Counted from the stretch's first letter, positions 8,735 through 17,826 are shown. The stretch: 64,000 bases of DNA from Ferrithrix thermotolerans DSM 19514 (GCA_945906305.1 CAMDQT010000004.1:1-64000); one strand, 5' to 3'. Notes: generated from the letters alone by a model not told the origin. Made by a program: numbers and translations.

Positions 8735-10931
8735 GCAACACCACGACCGGCTCGACGACGCCGTGTGGGCGGCGCGCACCGAAGCCACCCGTTCGGCCCA
8801 GAGCGACCGCCTGGAAGCGGCGTACCGCCGGGCCGAGCTCGTCGGCGATGCGGGGGGCCGGCGCCGCGTCGGCGCCGATGCCGGGTCGACGGCGCTGCAA
8901 CGGGTCGTCGCGGTCCTCGCCGCCGCCACCGCCGCGACGTCGCCCCCGCGCGGCAGCGGCGGCGGGCGGGGTGACGATCAGGCGACGGTGCTGGCCGAGG
9001 CCGGGCTGCGGGCGCGCTCGGTCGAGTTGCGTGCGGACTGGTACCGCCGCCCGGCGCTGGGCATGCTCGGCACCGTCGACGGCAGACCCGTGGCCTTGAT
9101 GCCGACCCGGCGGGGCTACGACCTCGTCGAGGACGACGGCCGGCGGACCCCGGTCACCGCGACGGTCGCCGCCGCCCTCGGCGGCCGGGCAGACGAGGTG
9201 TACGCGCAGCTGCCCGAGGACCGGGCGGTCGGAGTCCGTGACCTGCTGCGCGTGGCCCTCGCAGGCGAACGCCACGGCGCGGCCCTGGTGATCGGTTGCG
9301 CGGTCGTCGCCGCTGCGCTCGGCCTGCTCACCCCGTCGGTCACTGGCTGGGTGCTGGGCACGCTGATGCCGCTCGGCCGCGACGGGCTGATGGCGGCCAC
9401 GGGTGCGGTACTCGTCGCCTCGGCCGCGACCTCTGCGGTGCTGCTTTTGGTGCAGCAGCGGGCGTTGAGCGGTATCGAGCAGGCGGCCCAGGTACGCGCC
9501 CAGGTCGCGGTGTGGGACCGGGTGCTGGCTATGCCGGCGCCCTTCTTCCGCCGGTTCAGCCCCGGCGACCTGTCGGTACGGGTTAGCGCCGCGCAGCAGC
9601 TTGCCGGGGTGATCGGGGCGAGCCTGGTGTCGCAGGTGCTGGCCGCGACGCTGTCGCTGAGCAGCATCGTCATCATGCTGCGCTACGACCTGACGCTGGG
9701 CCTGATCGGGGCGGCGATGCTGGTGGTGACGGTGACGGGGCTCGGGTTGGTCCTGCGTCGGGCGCAGCCGCTGGCCATGGCCATGACGGCCAGCCTGCTC
9801 GAGGTGAACGCTCGGTCGGTAGAGACGATCATCGGTGCGACCACCATCCGCGATGCGTCCGCCGAACCCCGGGCACTGGCCCGGATGCTCGACCGGGTCA
9901 TCGACTACGTCACCTCGCAGGCCGAGATGACCCGCTTACAGGGCCTGTTCGCGGCCACCGTGGCGGCCGGCTCGGCGCTGACCTCGGCGTTGCTGTTCCT
10001 GGCGGTCATCACGCTGGGCTGGGGACCGCACGGGGTGTCGCTGTCGTCCGCCGACTACCTCGGTGTCACGTCGTCGTTCGGGACGGCCTACGCCGGGCTG
10101 ACCGCGCTTGTCGTGGCGGTGTTCCCGTTGATGACCGTGCGGCCCCTGCTGCTAATGGCCGCTCCGATCCTCGAGTCCCTACCCGAGCGCACGGTGGGGC
10201 GGGAGGCGTGGGTGCCCGCCGGCGCCCTGGAACTGCGGCATGTCACGTTCCGCTACTCGCCGGACAGCCCCGACGTGTTGCACGACGTCAGCCTCCGCAT
10301 CGAACCGGGTGCGTTCGTGGCGCTCGTGGGCCCTTCCGGCTCGGGCAAGTCGACGGTGTTGCGGCTCCTGCTCGGTTTCGAGACGCCCGACGAGGGGCAG
10401 GTGCTCGTCGACGGCCGTGCACTCGCCGATCTCGACCCGCAGGTGTTGCGCTCCGAGATGGGAGCGGTGACCCAGGACGCCGTTCTGCTCGGGTCCTCGA
10501 TCCGCACTACGGTCGCCGGTGGTCGCGCCCTCGACGACGACACCGTCTGGGGCGCCCTGGAGCGTGCCGCGGTGGCCGACGACGTGCGGGCCATGCCGAT
10601 GCAGCTCGAGACGTTGGTGACCCAAGCGACGGTGAGCGGCGGCCAGCAACAACGGCTGCTGCTGGCGCGGGCGTTGGCCCGCTCGGTCCGCCTCGTCCTG
10701 CTCGACGAGGCCACCAGTGCCATGGACGACCTTAGCCAGGCCGCGGTGATGGCGTCGCTCGACGCCATGGAGGCCACCCGGGTCGTGGTCGCCCATCGGC
10801 TCAGCACGGTTCGTGCTGCCGACCGCATCGTCGTGGTCGAGGACGGCCGGATCGTGCAGGACGGCACCTACGACGAGCTCGTCGTCCGTGACGGTCTGTT
10901 CGCCCGGCTGGTGGCGCGGCAGCTGGCATGA
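8721..10931 (+). CDS. NHLM-type ABC exporter, ATP-binding/permease protein
   Basis: A protein of about 736 residues that starts with a soluble extension of ~180 residues and lacks a C39 peptidase. A membrane domain (~180-490) and an ATPase domain follow, with Walker A GPSGSGKST near residues 537-545, TVSGGQQQR and LVLLDEATSAMDD. This matches the second transporter that accompanies C39-ABC proteins in NHLM systems. GTG codons at 8718, 8721 and 8727 are possible starts; all overlap the previous stop (8732-8734), and AGGGGA at 8710-8715 favours 8721 or 8727. It probably pairs with the peptidase-ABC protein. Confidence 0.9.
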   Translation: MSVSEQHHDRLDDAVWAARTEATRSAQSDRLEAAYRRAELVGDAGGRRRVGADAGSTALQRVVAVLAAATAATSPPRGSGGGRGDDQATVLAEAGLRARSVELRADWYRRPALGMLGTVDGRPVALMPTRRGYDLVEDDGRRTPVTATVAAALGGRADEVYAQLPEDRAVGVRDLLRVALAGERHGAALVIGCAVVAAALGLLTPSVTGWVLGTLMPLGRDGLMAATGAVLVASAATSAVLLLVQQRALSGIEQAAQVRAQVAVWDRVLAMPAPFFRRFSPGDLSVRVSAAQQLAGVIGASLVSQVLAATLSLSSIVIMLRYDLTLGLIGAAMLVVTVTGLGLVLRRAQPLAMAMTASLLEVNARSVETIIGATTIRDASAEPRALARMLDRVIDYVTSQAEMTRLQGLFAATVAAGSALTSALLFLAVITLGWGPHGVSLSSADYLGVTSSFGTAYAGLTALVVAVFPLMTVRPLLLMAAPILESLPERTVGREAWVPAGALELRHVTFRYSPDSPDVLHDVSLRIEPGAFVALVGPSGSGKSTVLRLLLGFETPDEGQVLVDGRALADLDPQVLRSEMGAVTQDAVLLGSSIRTTVAGGRALDDDTVWGALERAAVADDVRAMPMQLETLVTQATVSGGQQQRLLLARALARSVRLVLLDEATSAMDDLSQAAVMASLDAMEATRVVVAHRLSTVRAADRIVVVEDGRIVQDGTYDELVVRDGLFARLVARQLA

Positions 10932-10935
10932 GGTC

Positions 10936-10951
10936 TCGGCGGGCTCGCCGA
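10936..10951 (+). other. small hairpin between exporter and precursor genes
   Basis: TCGGCG and CGCCGA form a 6-bp stem with a GGCT tetraloop just after the exporter stop. It could be a weak terminator or an RNA-processing site that sets precursor mRNA apart from the long operon. No U-tract follows. Confidence 0.35.
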
Positions 10952-10994
10952 TCAGTTCCCCTACCCAATCCAAACATGATGAAAGGTGAATTAC

Positions 10995-11240
10995 ATGACT
11001 TTGAACCCTGTGATCGCGTTGATCAAGGACGATCCGGACATGATGCATCGGCTGATTGATGCGGGTTCCCGTGAGGAGCGCGCCGCGATCCTCACGGAGC
11101 TCGGGGTGGCCCTCCCCGAGGCCGAGCACGCGAAGGCGAAGTGGACCGAGCTGATGGCCATCAGCGGGGGCGCAGGGACCGCTACGGGCATTGCCGTGGG
11201 CCAGGGGGCGGCCTCGGCGGCGGCCGCGGCCGCCGTCTGA
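10995..11240 (+). CDS. RiPP precursor peptide (Nif11/NHLP-like leader, Ala-rich core)
   Basis: An 81-residue peptide. Residues 1-59 form an acidic helical leader resembling Nif11-like leaders (a DDPDMMHRLIDAG helix, then REERAAILTELGVALPEAE) and end in ISGG. The predicted core after Gly59 has 22 residues: 11 Ala, 4 Gly, 2 Val, 2 Thr, 1 Ile, 1 Gln and 1 Ser, with six Ala in a row before the final Val81. It has no Cys, Tyr or Lys. The ATG at 10995 is chosen because GAAAGGTG at 10981-10988 sits 6 nt upstream, a stronger ribosome site than elsewhere in the operon. It is last in the operon, 63 nt after the second exporter gene and directly before a strong hairpin. Confidence 0.85.
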   Translation: MTLNPVIALIKDDPDMMHRLIDAGSREERAAILTELGVALPEAEHAKAKWTELMAISGGAGTATGIAVGQGAASAAAAAAV

Positions 11241-11241
11241 G

Positions 11242-11291
11242 GGTGAAAGCCGCGTGACCGGTGCCTCGGCGCGGTCATCTTCGCTTTCACC
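11242..11291 (+). terminator. nested stem-loop after the precursor gene
   Basis: A perfect 9-bp outer stem (GGTGAAAGC with GCTTTCACC) and a 6-bp inner stem (TGACCG with CGGTCA) begin one base after the precursor stop. There is no U-tract, so it may terminate as a U-less hairpin or protect the precursor mRNA 3' end. Confidence 0.6.
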
Positions 11292-11601
11292 GCACTGCGG
11301 GTGACGACACCCCATCGAGCGGGTGTGGACCAGCCCATCATCGGGATGGGTTACCCGTCGGAGGGTGCGGATCCGTCGTTGGTGTGATGCCGGTGGATTG
11401 TGGTGGGGCGGTGGCGTCGGTGGCGCCGCCGCCCTGCGGCCTTTTCCGCGCTGCCGGGTCCAGACCCGGCCCAGCGGTCCCCGAGCCCGGTTCCAAGCCC
11501 GGAACACGGCTCCGGTAGGCTCTGCGCCGACAACGGCAGCGTTACTGAACCACTGGACCGGGTTAGCGACCGGCTTCGCGACACGGTTCGCAACATGCCC
11601 T
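11292..11601. other. intergenic stretch with a second hairpin
   Basis: No gene is seen here. An 8-bp stem with a 5-nt loop lies at 11332-11352 (AGCCCATC with GATGGGTT, one G-T pair). The rest is GC-rich with short inverted repeats of CCCGG type. Confidence 0.5.
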
Positions 11602-11674
11602 GCCCTCATAGCTCAGGGGATAGAGCAGCGGTTTCCTAAACCGTGTGTCGCAGGTTCGAATCCTGCTGAGGGCG
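11602..11674 (+). tRNA. tRNA-Arg (anticodon CCT)
   Basis: A full cloverleaf can be drawn: 7-bp acceptor stem GCCCTCA/TGAGGGC, D stem GCTC/GAGC, anticodon stem with loop TTCCTAA, and T stem GCAGG/CCTGC with loop TTCGAAT. The CCA end is not encoded. Confidence 0.95.
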
Positions 11675-11705
11675 CGTGGCCGAGGGCCAGCGAAAGGTGG
11701 AGGTC

Positions 11706-12269
11706 ATGACCGAGCGAAATTCGAACCTCGGGTTGTGGATCGCCCGTTTGCGTTCGGCGGATCCCGCGGTGGGCCTAGAGGAGGCACTCGACGCCATCGA
11801 CCGTGACGCCCTCGACAACGCAGTCGGTTTTGCCGCCGAGCATGCTCGGCGCTACGTGGCCAGCGGGGGCCTTCTCGATGGTTGGGACGGACCGCGCCCG
11901 ATCCTCATTCTCTATACGACAGGTCGGCGCAGCGGACGGATCCGCCGTAACCCTCTGTTGTTCTTCGAAGCCGACGGGAACCGTTACCTCATTGGATCCA
12001 AGGGTGGCGATGATCGTCACCCCGAGTGGTACCTCAACCTGACCCGCGAACCGCGGGTCCACGTGCGAGTCATGGACGAGGTGTATCAGGCCGACGCCCG
12101 CACGGTTGATTGGGCTACGCGGGAGCGACTCTGGCCTGCGTTGGTGGCCCGCTATCCGATGTTCGCCGATTACCAGCAGGCCACCGGACGCGAGATCCCC
12201 GTGGTCGAACTGCTGCGACCAACACCGGGCGAAGCGGGCAACGAGGGGGACGCCGGTCAGGCCGTGTAG
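11706..12269 (+). CDS. Ddn-like F420-dependent nitroreductase-family protein
   Basis: A 187-residue protein with the split-barrel deazaflavin-dependent nitroreductase pattern: ILYTTGRRSGRIRRNPLLFF, then YLIGSKGGDDRHPEWYLNL and a conserved V-V-MDEVYQADAR strand. Members bind reduced F420 and reduce diverse substrates; the natural substrate is unknown. AAAGG at 11692-11696 supports the ATG at 11706. Its end overlaps the convergent ammonium transporter by 13 nt. Confidence 0.88.
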   Translation: MTERNSNLGLWIARLRSADPAVGLEEALDAIDRDALDNAVGFAAEHARRYVASGGLLDGWDGPRPILILYTTGRRSGRIRRNPLLFFEADGNRYLIGSKGGDDRHPEWYLNLTREPRVHVRVMDEVYQADARTVDWATRERLWPALVARYPMFADYQQATGREIPVVELLRPTPGEAGNEGDAGQAV

Positions 12270-13510
12270 GCCGTCTCGGCGTGCAGGCTGACGTCGAGGC
12301 CGACGTCCTCGGATTCTTCGTCCACCCGCAGCCCGATGGTGAGATCGACACCTTTGGCAATCAAGAAGGTGACCACTGCGCTGAAGACCACCGTGGCCGA
12401 CACGGCGATGACCTGATTGATCAGCAAGTCGGCCCCACCACCGAAGAACACCCCGTCGGCCCCGAATCCGGTGGCCGACTTGTTGGCGAACAAGCCGAGC
12501 AGGAGCGAGCCGACGAGGCCACCCACGAGGTGCACCGCGATCACGTCGAGGCTGTCATCGAGCTTCAGTGCCTTCTTGATGGCAATGGCGAAGTAGCAGA
12601 TGATGCCGGCGAGAGCGCCGATGATGATGGGCGACATCCCACTGACGTAACCAGCGCAGGGAGTGATGGCCACCAGCCCGGCGACGGCCCCCGACGCCCC
12701 GCCCAAGGTGGTGGCGTGGCCGCCCGAGATGCGCTCCACCGCCAGCCAGCCGAGCATGGCGGCTGATGCGGCGAGCCCGGTGTTCACCAGCGCCTGGGCG
12801 GCCTGCCCGTTGGCGGCGAGCGCTGATCCGGCATTGAAGCCGAACCACCCGAACCACAAAATTCCGGTGCCGATGAGAGTCAAGGGAAGGCTGTGGGGGA
12901 GCATCGGATGGTTCGGATGGCCCCGGCGGGGTCCGATCAGCGCCACCACCACCAGAGCAGCCATGCCGGCATTGATGTGGATAGCGGTGCCACCGGCAAA
13001 GTCCAGCGCCCCCCGCTTGAACAGCCAGCCGGTGGGGGAGAATACCCAGTGCGCGACCGGCGAGTACACCAGGATCGACCACAGGGCGATGAACACGGCG
13101 TAGCTGCCGAACTTGAGTCGGTCAGCGGTGGCGCCGGTGATCAACGCCGGGGTGATGATGGCGAACATCATCTGGAAGGCGAAGAAGGCGACCGGCGGTA
13201 CGGTGAGAAACTCAAGTCCTGGCAGTTGGTTGACCAGAAACCCATCGGCGTCGAGCACGTTGATGTTCCGCATGAAGGTGAAGTCGAAGTCGCCGACGAA
13301 CCCCCCGCCATCCCCGAAGGCGAGCGAGAACCCGGTTACCGCCCACACCACCGCGATCAGGCCCATGGCGAAGAAGTTCTGCATGAGCATGCTGAGCACG
13401 TTCTTGGACCGCACCATGCCGCCGTAGAACAGGGCCAGACCAGGAGTCATGAACAGCACGAGTGCCGCCGCCATCAGGACCCATGCTGTGTCGCCCGCGC
13501 TGATCTCCAT
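12257..13510 (-). CDS. amt: ammonium transporter, Amt family
   Basis: A 417-residue membrane protein with about 11 hydrophobic helices and Amt signatures such as MTPGLALFYGGMVRSKN near the N-terminus, ILWFGWFGFNAGSAL and AVHLVGG. It conducts ammonium across the cytoplasmic membrane. No signal peptide is seen, in contrast to the second Amt protein at 27704. No glnK/PII gene follows it. A GGGGGAAG ribosome site lies just upstream of the ATG, so this gene is translated from a leader. It is divergent from folP. Confidence 0.95.
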   Translation of the reverse strand: MEISAGDTAWVLMAAALVLFMTPGLALFYGGMVRSKNVLSMLMQNFFAMGLIAVVWAVTGFSLAFGDGGGFVGDFDFTFMRNINVLDADGFLVNQLPGLEFLTVPPVAFFAFQMMFAIITPALITGATADRLKFGSYAVFIALWSILVYSPVAHWVFSPTGWLFKRGALDFAGGTAIHINAGMAALVVVALIGPRRGHPNHPMLPHSLPLTLIGTGILWFGWFGFNAGSALAANGQAAQALVNTGLAASAAMLGWLAVERISGGHATTLGGASGAVAGLVAITPCAGYVSGMSPIIIGALAGIICYFAIAIKKALKLDDSLDVIAVHLVGGLVGSLLLGLFANKSATGFGADGVFFGGGADLLINQVIAVSATVVFSAVVTFLIAKGVDLTIGLRVDEESEDVGLDVSLHAETAYTA

Positions 13511-13649
13511 TGATGTCTTCCCCCGGCTGTCGTTGGCATGATCGTGGTTTTGTTAGGACAGATTCGACCCAGATGGTTTCGGGCATGTTTCGTTGGGGTG
13601 GCGCGCTTGTGAAATGTGGTCCGGCTGCTCACCGCCGTGCTGCAATGCT

Positions 13650-13655
13650 TAGGGT
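13650..13655 (+). promoter_or_regulatory. -10 element for folP
   Basis: TAGGGT ends 6 nt before the folP ATG. Confidence 0.5.
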
Positions 13656-13661
13656 GGTCAC

Positions 13662-14537
13662 ATGGGTGTCTCGCTGCGTTGTGGCAGTCGAACCTTTGAA
13701 CTTGGTCGGGCCACCTACGTCATGGGAATCGTGAACGTGACCCCCGATTCCTTCTCCGACGGGGGCCGGTATTTCACCGCCGCCGCGGCCTACGACTGCG
13801 CCATGCGGCTACTGGAGGAGGGCGCCGACGTGGTGGATCTCGGGGCGGAGTCCACTCGTCCGGGGGCAACACCGGTGTCGGCCGAGGAGGAGCTAAGGCG
13901 ACTCGTGCCGGTACTCGAGCGGCTCGTGTCCTCGGGGATCGATTGCCTTTCGGTGGACACATCCAAAGCGACGGTGGCTGCGGCCGCACTCGACCTTGGA
14001 GCCGCATGGATCAACGACGTCAGTGGCCTTGCCGACCCCGAACTTGCCGCGGTGGCGGCGCGGGCCGACGCACTGGTGGTCATGCACGCCCGGCCGATGT
14101 CGGTCGGGCAGTTAGAAGACGCGGTTCGCTACCGCGATGTGCTGGGCGAGGTATCAGACCATCTTGGCCGGTTGTGCGCACAGGCTGAGGCCGCGGGGGT
14201 CGCGCCCGACCGCCTAGTGATCGACCCTGGCATCGGCTTCGGAAAGACGGTGCAAGACAACGTCGAGTTGCTCAACCGGGCGGACGAGCTGCGCCGACTG
14301 GGTCGGCCGATCTTGGTCGGCCCGTCTCGCAAACGTTTCGTCGCGATGCTGGCAGGCATCGACGGTGACGATCGGACCGGTCGGGATCACGCCACGGTGG
14401 GAGCATGCTGCCTGGCGGCGTTACGCGGCGCGGACCTCGTGCGGGTGCACGAGGTGCCCGCCGTTCGCCGGGCGCTGGCTGTTGTCGACGCGGCCATCCG
14501 CCCGACCTGGAGCAGGAAGGGGCAAGAGGGACGATGA
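13662..14537 (+). CDS. folP: dihydropteroate synthase
   Basis: A 291-residue TIM-barrel enzyme that joins para-aminobenzoate to hydroxymethyl-dihydropterin pyrophosphate in folate synthesis; it is the sulfonamide target. Signatures are GIVNVTPDSFSDGG near residue 22, LVIDPGIGFGKT and VGPSRKRF. The length is normal for the family. It stands alone, without folB, folK or folE next to it. The start is at the ATG following the -10 element at 13650; no ribosome site is seen. Confidence 0.96.
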   Translation: MGVSLRCGSRTFELGRATYVMGIVNVTPDSFSDGGRYFTAAAAYDCAMRLLEEGADVVDLGAESTRPGATPVSAEEELRRLVPVLERLVSSGIDCLSVDTSKATVAAAALDLGAAWINDVSGLADPELAAVAARADALVVMHARPMSVGQLEDAVRYRDVLGEVSDHLGRLCAQAEAAGVAPDRLVIDPGIGFGKTVQDNVELLNRADELRRLGRPILVGPSRKRFVAMLAGIDGDDRTGRDHATVGACCLAALRGADLVRVHEVPAVRRALAVVDAAIRPTWSRKGQEGR

Positions 14538-14554
14538 GCTCTCCCCTCTAGACG

Positions 14555-14567
14555 GTCCCGGCGGGAC
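14555..14567 (+). terminator. short GC hairpin after folP
   Basis: GTCCC-GGC-GGGAC forms a 5-bp stem 17 nt after the folP stop. It is a weak candidate terminator. Confidence 0.3.
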
Positions 14568-14646
14568 TTAAACGGTCTCTTTCGGCCCTATTTTTGAGGA
14601 AACAGGGTTCAGTCACGGGGGCGATCGGTCGAAACCACCCATCAAC

Positions 14647-17600
14647 ATGACTGTCTGTCCTACTCACTGGGTGAACGCCCTTAGGGTGACCGCTGACAAA
14701 GCGGTCCGACGGGCGCGGCTGGCCTGGGCGCTTGCCGTGGTGGCCGCCTTCGTCTGCCTGGTGTGGTCGGGGGCCGGCGTCGTGGCCGGGTCTGTGGCCT
14801 ACGGGCTGGCGGCGGTGGCGCTGATTGAAGCCTGTCGTGGTTTCGGGGTGCGGAGCGGATCGGCCTGGATGCCGATGGTTGTGCTCCTGGCCTGCGAGTG
14901 TCTCGGGCTCATCTTCCGCGGGGTAATACCCACAACCCTCGAGTCAAACCTTGCGCCCACGGTGTTGATGACGATCACGATTGCGCGCCTGGCGAGCGAG
15001 CGAGCGGGCAACTGGACCGCGGTGAGCAATGGGGTGATCGGTTCGTCAGTGACTCTGGCGGTCGCAACTCGCTTGATCATGTTGTCATCAACGAGGGTCG
15101 ACAAGGTCGAGCTCTTTATCACCCTCGGGGCCGGCCTCAAGGTCCTCGCCTTGGCGGTGCTCGGCTACGTGCTGCTCGCTCGAAAGTGCATTCGCATCCC
15201 GGCGCTACGGCTGCTCATGATCGGCGTCGCCTCCCGCTTGGCGATCGATGTGTTCCTTATGGCCTGGGGCCAACGACTGCCAGAACTCAACAACGTTGCC
15301 ACCTTTGTCCGCCTTGTGCCGTTGTTGGCACTGGTAGCGGGGGCGCTGCACCATTCAATGACCGGAGTCGGGGGCCGAACCAAGCCGAGCATCAAGTCGC
15401 CTTGGTGGTGGATGGTGGTGTTTGGGTTGTCTGGCCTGGTACCGGCGTCGCTGGTGGTGTTTGGGCGAAGCGTTGGGCGGTCAAACGACACAACGTTGGG
15501 CATCTTCGGCCTGGTTGCATTGTTGGCCCTTGTCTTCAAAATGGCCTTGGAGACCAGAGCGCGGGCAGCGGATCAGCGGAACGAGGCCTCATTTCATGCC
15601 TCGCTGGCTGGCTTACTGGTAGCTACGGACCACACCACGCTGGAGTTGGCTGCGGGCCTCGTCGTTCGCGGCGCCATGGGTGGCAGCGCGACCGATGCCC
15701 GCCTACACGTGCTCACGCCCGAACGGGCTGAGTCTTATCGCCACTGCGAGAGCACGCTCTGCTCCGCGTCGACAGTTGCCGAGGTGCCACCGGCCATCGC
15801 CAACTTGCTGTCATGGAAGCCGGATGGCTGGGCGAGGACCTGGCGGATGGTGCCGACGATGCAAGGGGAGTCCTATCTGTTCAGCGTCGCGACCGTCGTA
15901 GCCCCTTCAGAAATCCAGCTCACCTACATCTCACACCTCGCCGATCAGCTGGGCCTGGCCTTGGACCGAATGTCCACCTCCGACATGACCTATCGCCGCC
16001 ATGCGGAGCGTCGTCTCGCCGCGTTGGTGACGAAGGCCTCCGATGTCATCACCCTCGTCAATACGGACTTGGTCGTGGTGTATCAGAGCCCATCGGTGAC
16101 CGCGATGCTGGGCTGGGACGCCAACGAGGTCCTACACGTCTCGCTCCTCGGCTGGTTCGCACCCGACGAAGTCGAGGGCGTTGAAGCCGTCCTGCGAGAA
16201 CTGGCCATGGGCAAGCGACAGTCCGTTCGCCACCTTGAAACACGGCTGCGCCAAAGCGGCGGAGCGTGGCGCGACGTCGACATCGTGGCGACAAACCTGC
16301 TGGATGATCCCGATGTTGGTGGAATCGTTCTCAACATCCGTGATGTGAGCGAACGGCGGCAGCTCCAACAACAGCTCATGGTGCAGGCGTTGCACGATCC
16401 GCTCACCGGCCTCGCCAACCGGGCGCTGCTCGTTGACCGGACAGAGCACGCTTTGCAGGCCACGCTGCGTGGCGGACCAGGCCCCGCCGTGATGTTCCTC
16501 GACCTCGACAACTTCAAGATGATCAATGACAGCCTTGGCCACCAGGCTGGTGATCGCCTGCTCATCGAGGTCGCCAAACGCCTCGAGGCCAGCCTGCGGC
16601 CTGGTGATACCGCCGCTCGGCTCGGTGGCGATGAGTTTGCCTTGCTGCTGGCCAATTGCGGTGAGCTCGACCCGTCGGTTCTGAGAGATGCCGGTCAACG
16701 AGTGTTCGACGCGATCTCCGAACCGCTGCTGCTGGAAGGGGTGGAGATCAGCCCTCGGGCCAGTATCGGTGTTGCTGCAGTCGGAGCCTCAGCCAACTCC
16801 ACGAAGCATGAATCGGCTGATCTACTACGCAATGCTGACCTCGCGATGTACGTGGCTAAGAGCAACGGCGGGGGGGTGAAGCTGTATGACTCCTCTATGC
16901 ACGACAACAGGCGACGTCGTCTGCATCTGCAGGTGGAGTTGGGTCGGGCGTTGGAGCGCCAAGAGTTCGAGGTGCACTTCCAGCCCATCGTGGCGCTGCA
17001 AGAATCTGGCGTCGCGCTCGACCCGATGTCGCTGTTCAGCCGACCGGCCATCATCGGTGTAGAGGCCCTGGTCCGCTGGCGGCATCCCCAACGCGGCATG
17101 GTGGGCCCGATGGAGTTCATCGGCCCGCTCGAAGAGACCGGGCAGATCGTTCAACTGGGGCGCTGGGTCCTGCTTGAGGCCTGCCATTGTGTCGCGTCGT
17201 GGGCTCGTGGCGGCCTCGTCGACGAGTTGTCCCTTACCGTGAACGTATCGGCCCGCCAGTTGCAAGACCCGAGCCTGCTCGACGATGTGGCATGGGCCAT
17301 CCACCACTCGGGCCTCGACCCGACTTGGCTGTGTATCGAAGTGACCGAGAGCGTCGTCATGCGCGACAGCAAGGCCAGCGTTGAACGGCTGCAAGCCCTC
17401 AAGCAACTCGGTGTCCGCATCGCCATCGACGATTTCGGAACCGGTTATTCATCGTTGGCCTACTTGCAACTCTTCCCCATCGACCTCATGAAGGTGGACC
17501 GATCCTTCGTGTCGGGACTGGGCCAGGACCCCAAAGCCATGGAGCTGGTACGCGCGGTGATCAACTTGTCCCACGCTCTAGGCATGACCACGCTCGCCGA

Positions 17601-17826
17601 AGGCGTCGAGACAATCGAACAGCTGACCGTGCTCCAACAATTGGGCTGCAGCTTGGGCCAGGGTTTCGGTTTCGCCTGCCCGATGCCCCAGGCTGAGCTG
17701 ATAGCTGCGCTGCAAGACAACACGCTCACCATGGCCTGTCCGGGACCAGTCCAGGCCCTGCGCCAGCGTCACATCGGACAGCCGGAGCGGCGAAACCTCT
17801 CCGGGCTCATCCCACCCCGGGGTTGA
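14647..17826 (+). CDS. membrane GGDEF-EAL protein with PAS domain
   Basis: A 1059-residue protein of c-di-GMP metabolism. About eight membrane helices (~25-310) are followed by a GAF-like stretch (~315-450), a PAS domain (~451-574), GGDEF (~580-745) and EAL (~760-1040). The diguanylate cyclase site RLGGDEF is intact (GGDEF at 660-664), with an RxxD inhibitory site five residues before it. The EAL side keeps EALVRWRHP (Glu806), the ESVVM Glu, DDFGTGYSS and AEGVET, so phosphodiesterase activity is also plausible. Its last 20 nt overlap the convergent CoA-transferase gene. No riboswitch is recognised upstream. Confidence 0.93.
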   Translation: MTVCPTHWVNALRVTADKAVRRARLAWALAVVAAFVCLVWSGAGVVAGSVAYGLAAVALIEACRGFGVRSGSAWMPMVVLLACECLGLIFRGVIPTTLESNLAPTVLMTITIARLASERAGNWTAVSNGVIGSSVTLAVATRLIMLSSTRVDKVELFITLGAGLKVLALAVLGYVLLARKCIRIPALRLLMIGVASRLAIDVFLMAWGQRLPELNNVATFVRLVPLLALVAGALHHSMTGVGGRTKPSIKSPWWWMVVFGLSGLVPASLVVFGRSVGRSNDTTLGIFGLVALLALVFKMALETRARAADQRNEASFHASLAGLLVATDHTTLELAAGLVVRGAMGGSATDARLHVLTPERAESYRHCESTLCSASTVAEVPPAIANLLSWKPDGWARTWRMVPTMQGESYLFSVATVVAPSEIQLTYISHLADQLGLALDRMSTSDMTYRRHAERRLAALVTKASDVITLVNTDLVVVYQSPSVTAMLGWDANEVLHVSLLGWFAPDEVEGVEAVLRELAMGKRQSVRHLETRLRQSGGAWRDVDIVATNLLDDPDVGGIVLNIRDVSERRQLQQQLMVQALHDPLTGLANRALLVDRTEHALQATLRGGPGPAVMFLDLDNFKMINDSLGHQAGDRLLIEVAKRLEASLRPGDTAARLGGDEFALLLANCGELDPSVLRDAGQRVFDAISEPLLLEGVEISPRASIGVAAVGASANSTKHESADLLRNADLAMYVAKSNGGGVKLYDSSMHDNRRRRLHLQVELGRALERQEFEVHFQPIVALQESGVALDPMSLFSRPAIIGVEALVRWRHPQRGMVGPMEFIGPLEETGQIVQLGRWVLLEACHCVASWARGGLVDELSLTVNVSARQLQDPSLLDDVAWAIHHSGLDPTWLCIEVTESVVMRDSKASVERLQALKQLGVRIAIDDFGTGYSSLAYLQLFPIDLMKVDRSFVSGLGQDPKAMELVRAVINLSHALGMTTLAEGVETIEQLTVLQQLGCSLGQGFGFACPMPQAELIAALQDNTLTMACPGPVQALRQRHIGQPERRNLSGLIPPRG

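Noticed and set aside
11323-11709. Plus-strand frame crossing the tRNA gene
   Set aside because: It reads through the tRNA-Arg cloverleaf and has no initiation signal.
14538-14646. Possible c-di-GMP riboswitch before the GGDEF-EAL gene
   Set aside because: The conserved GEMM core sequence and its helices are not found.
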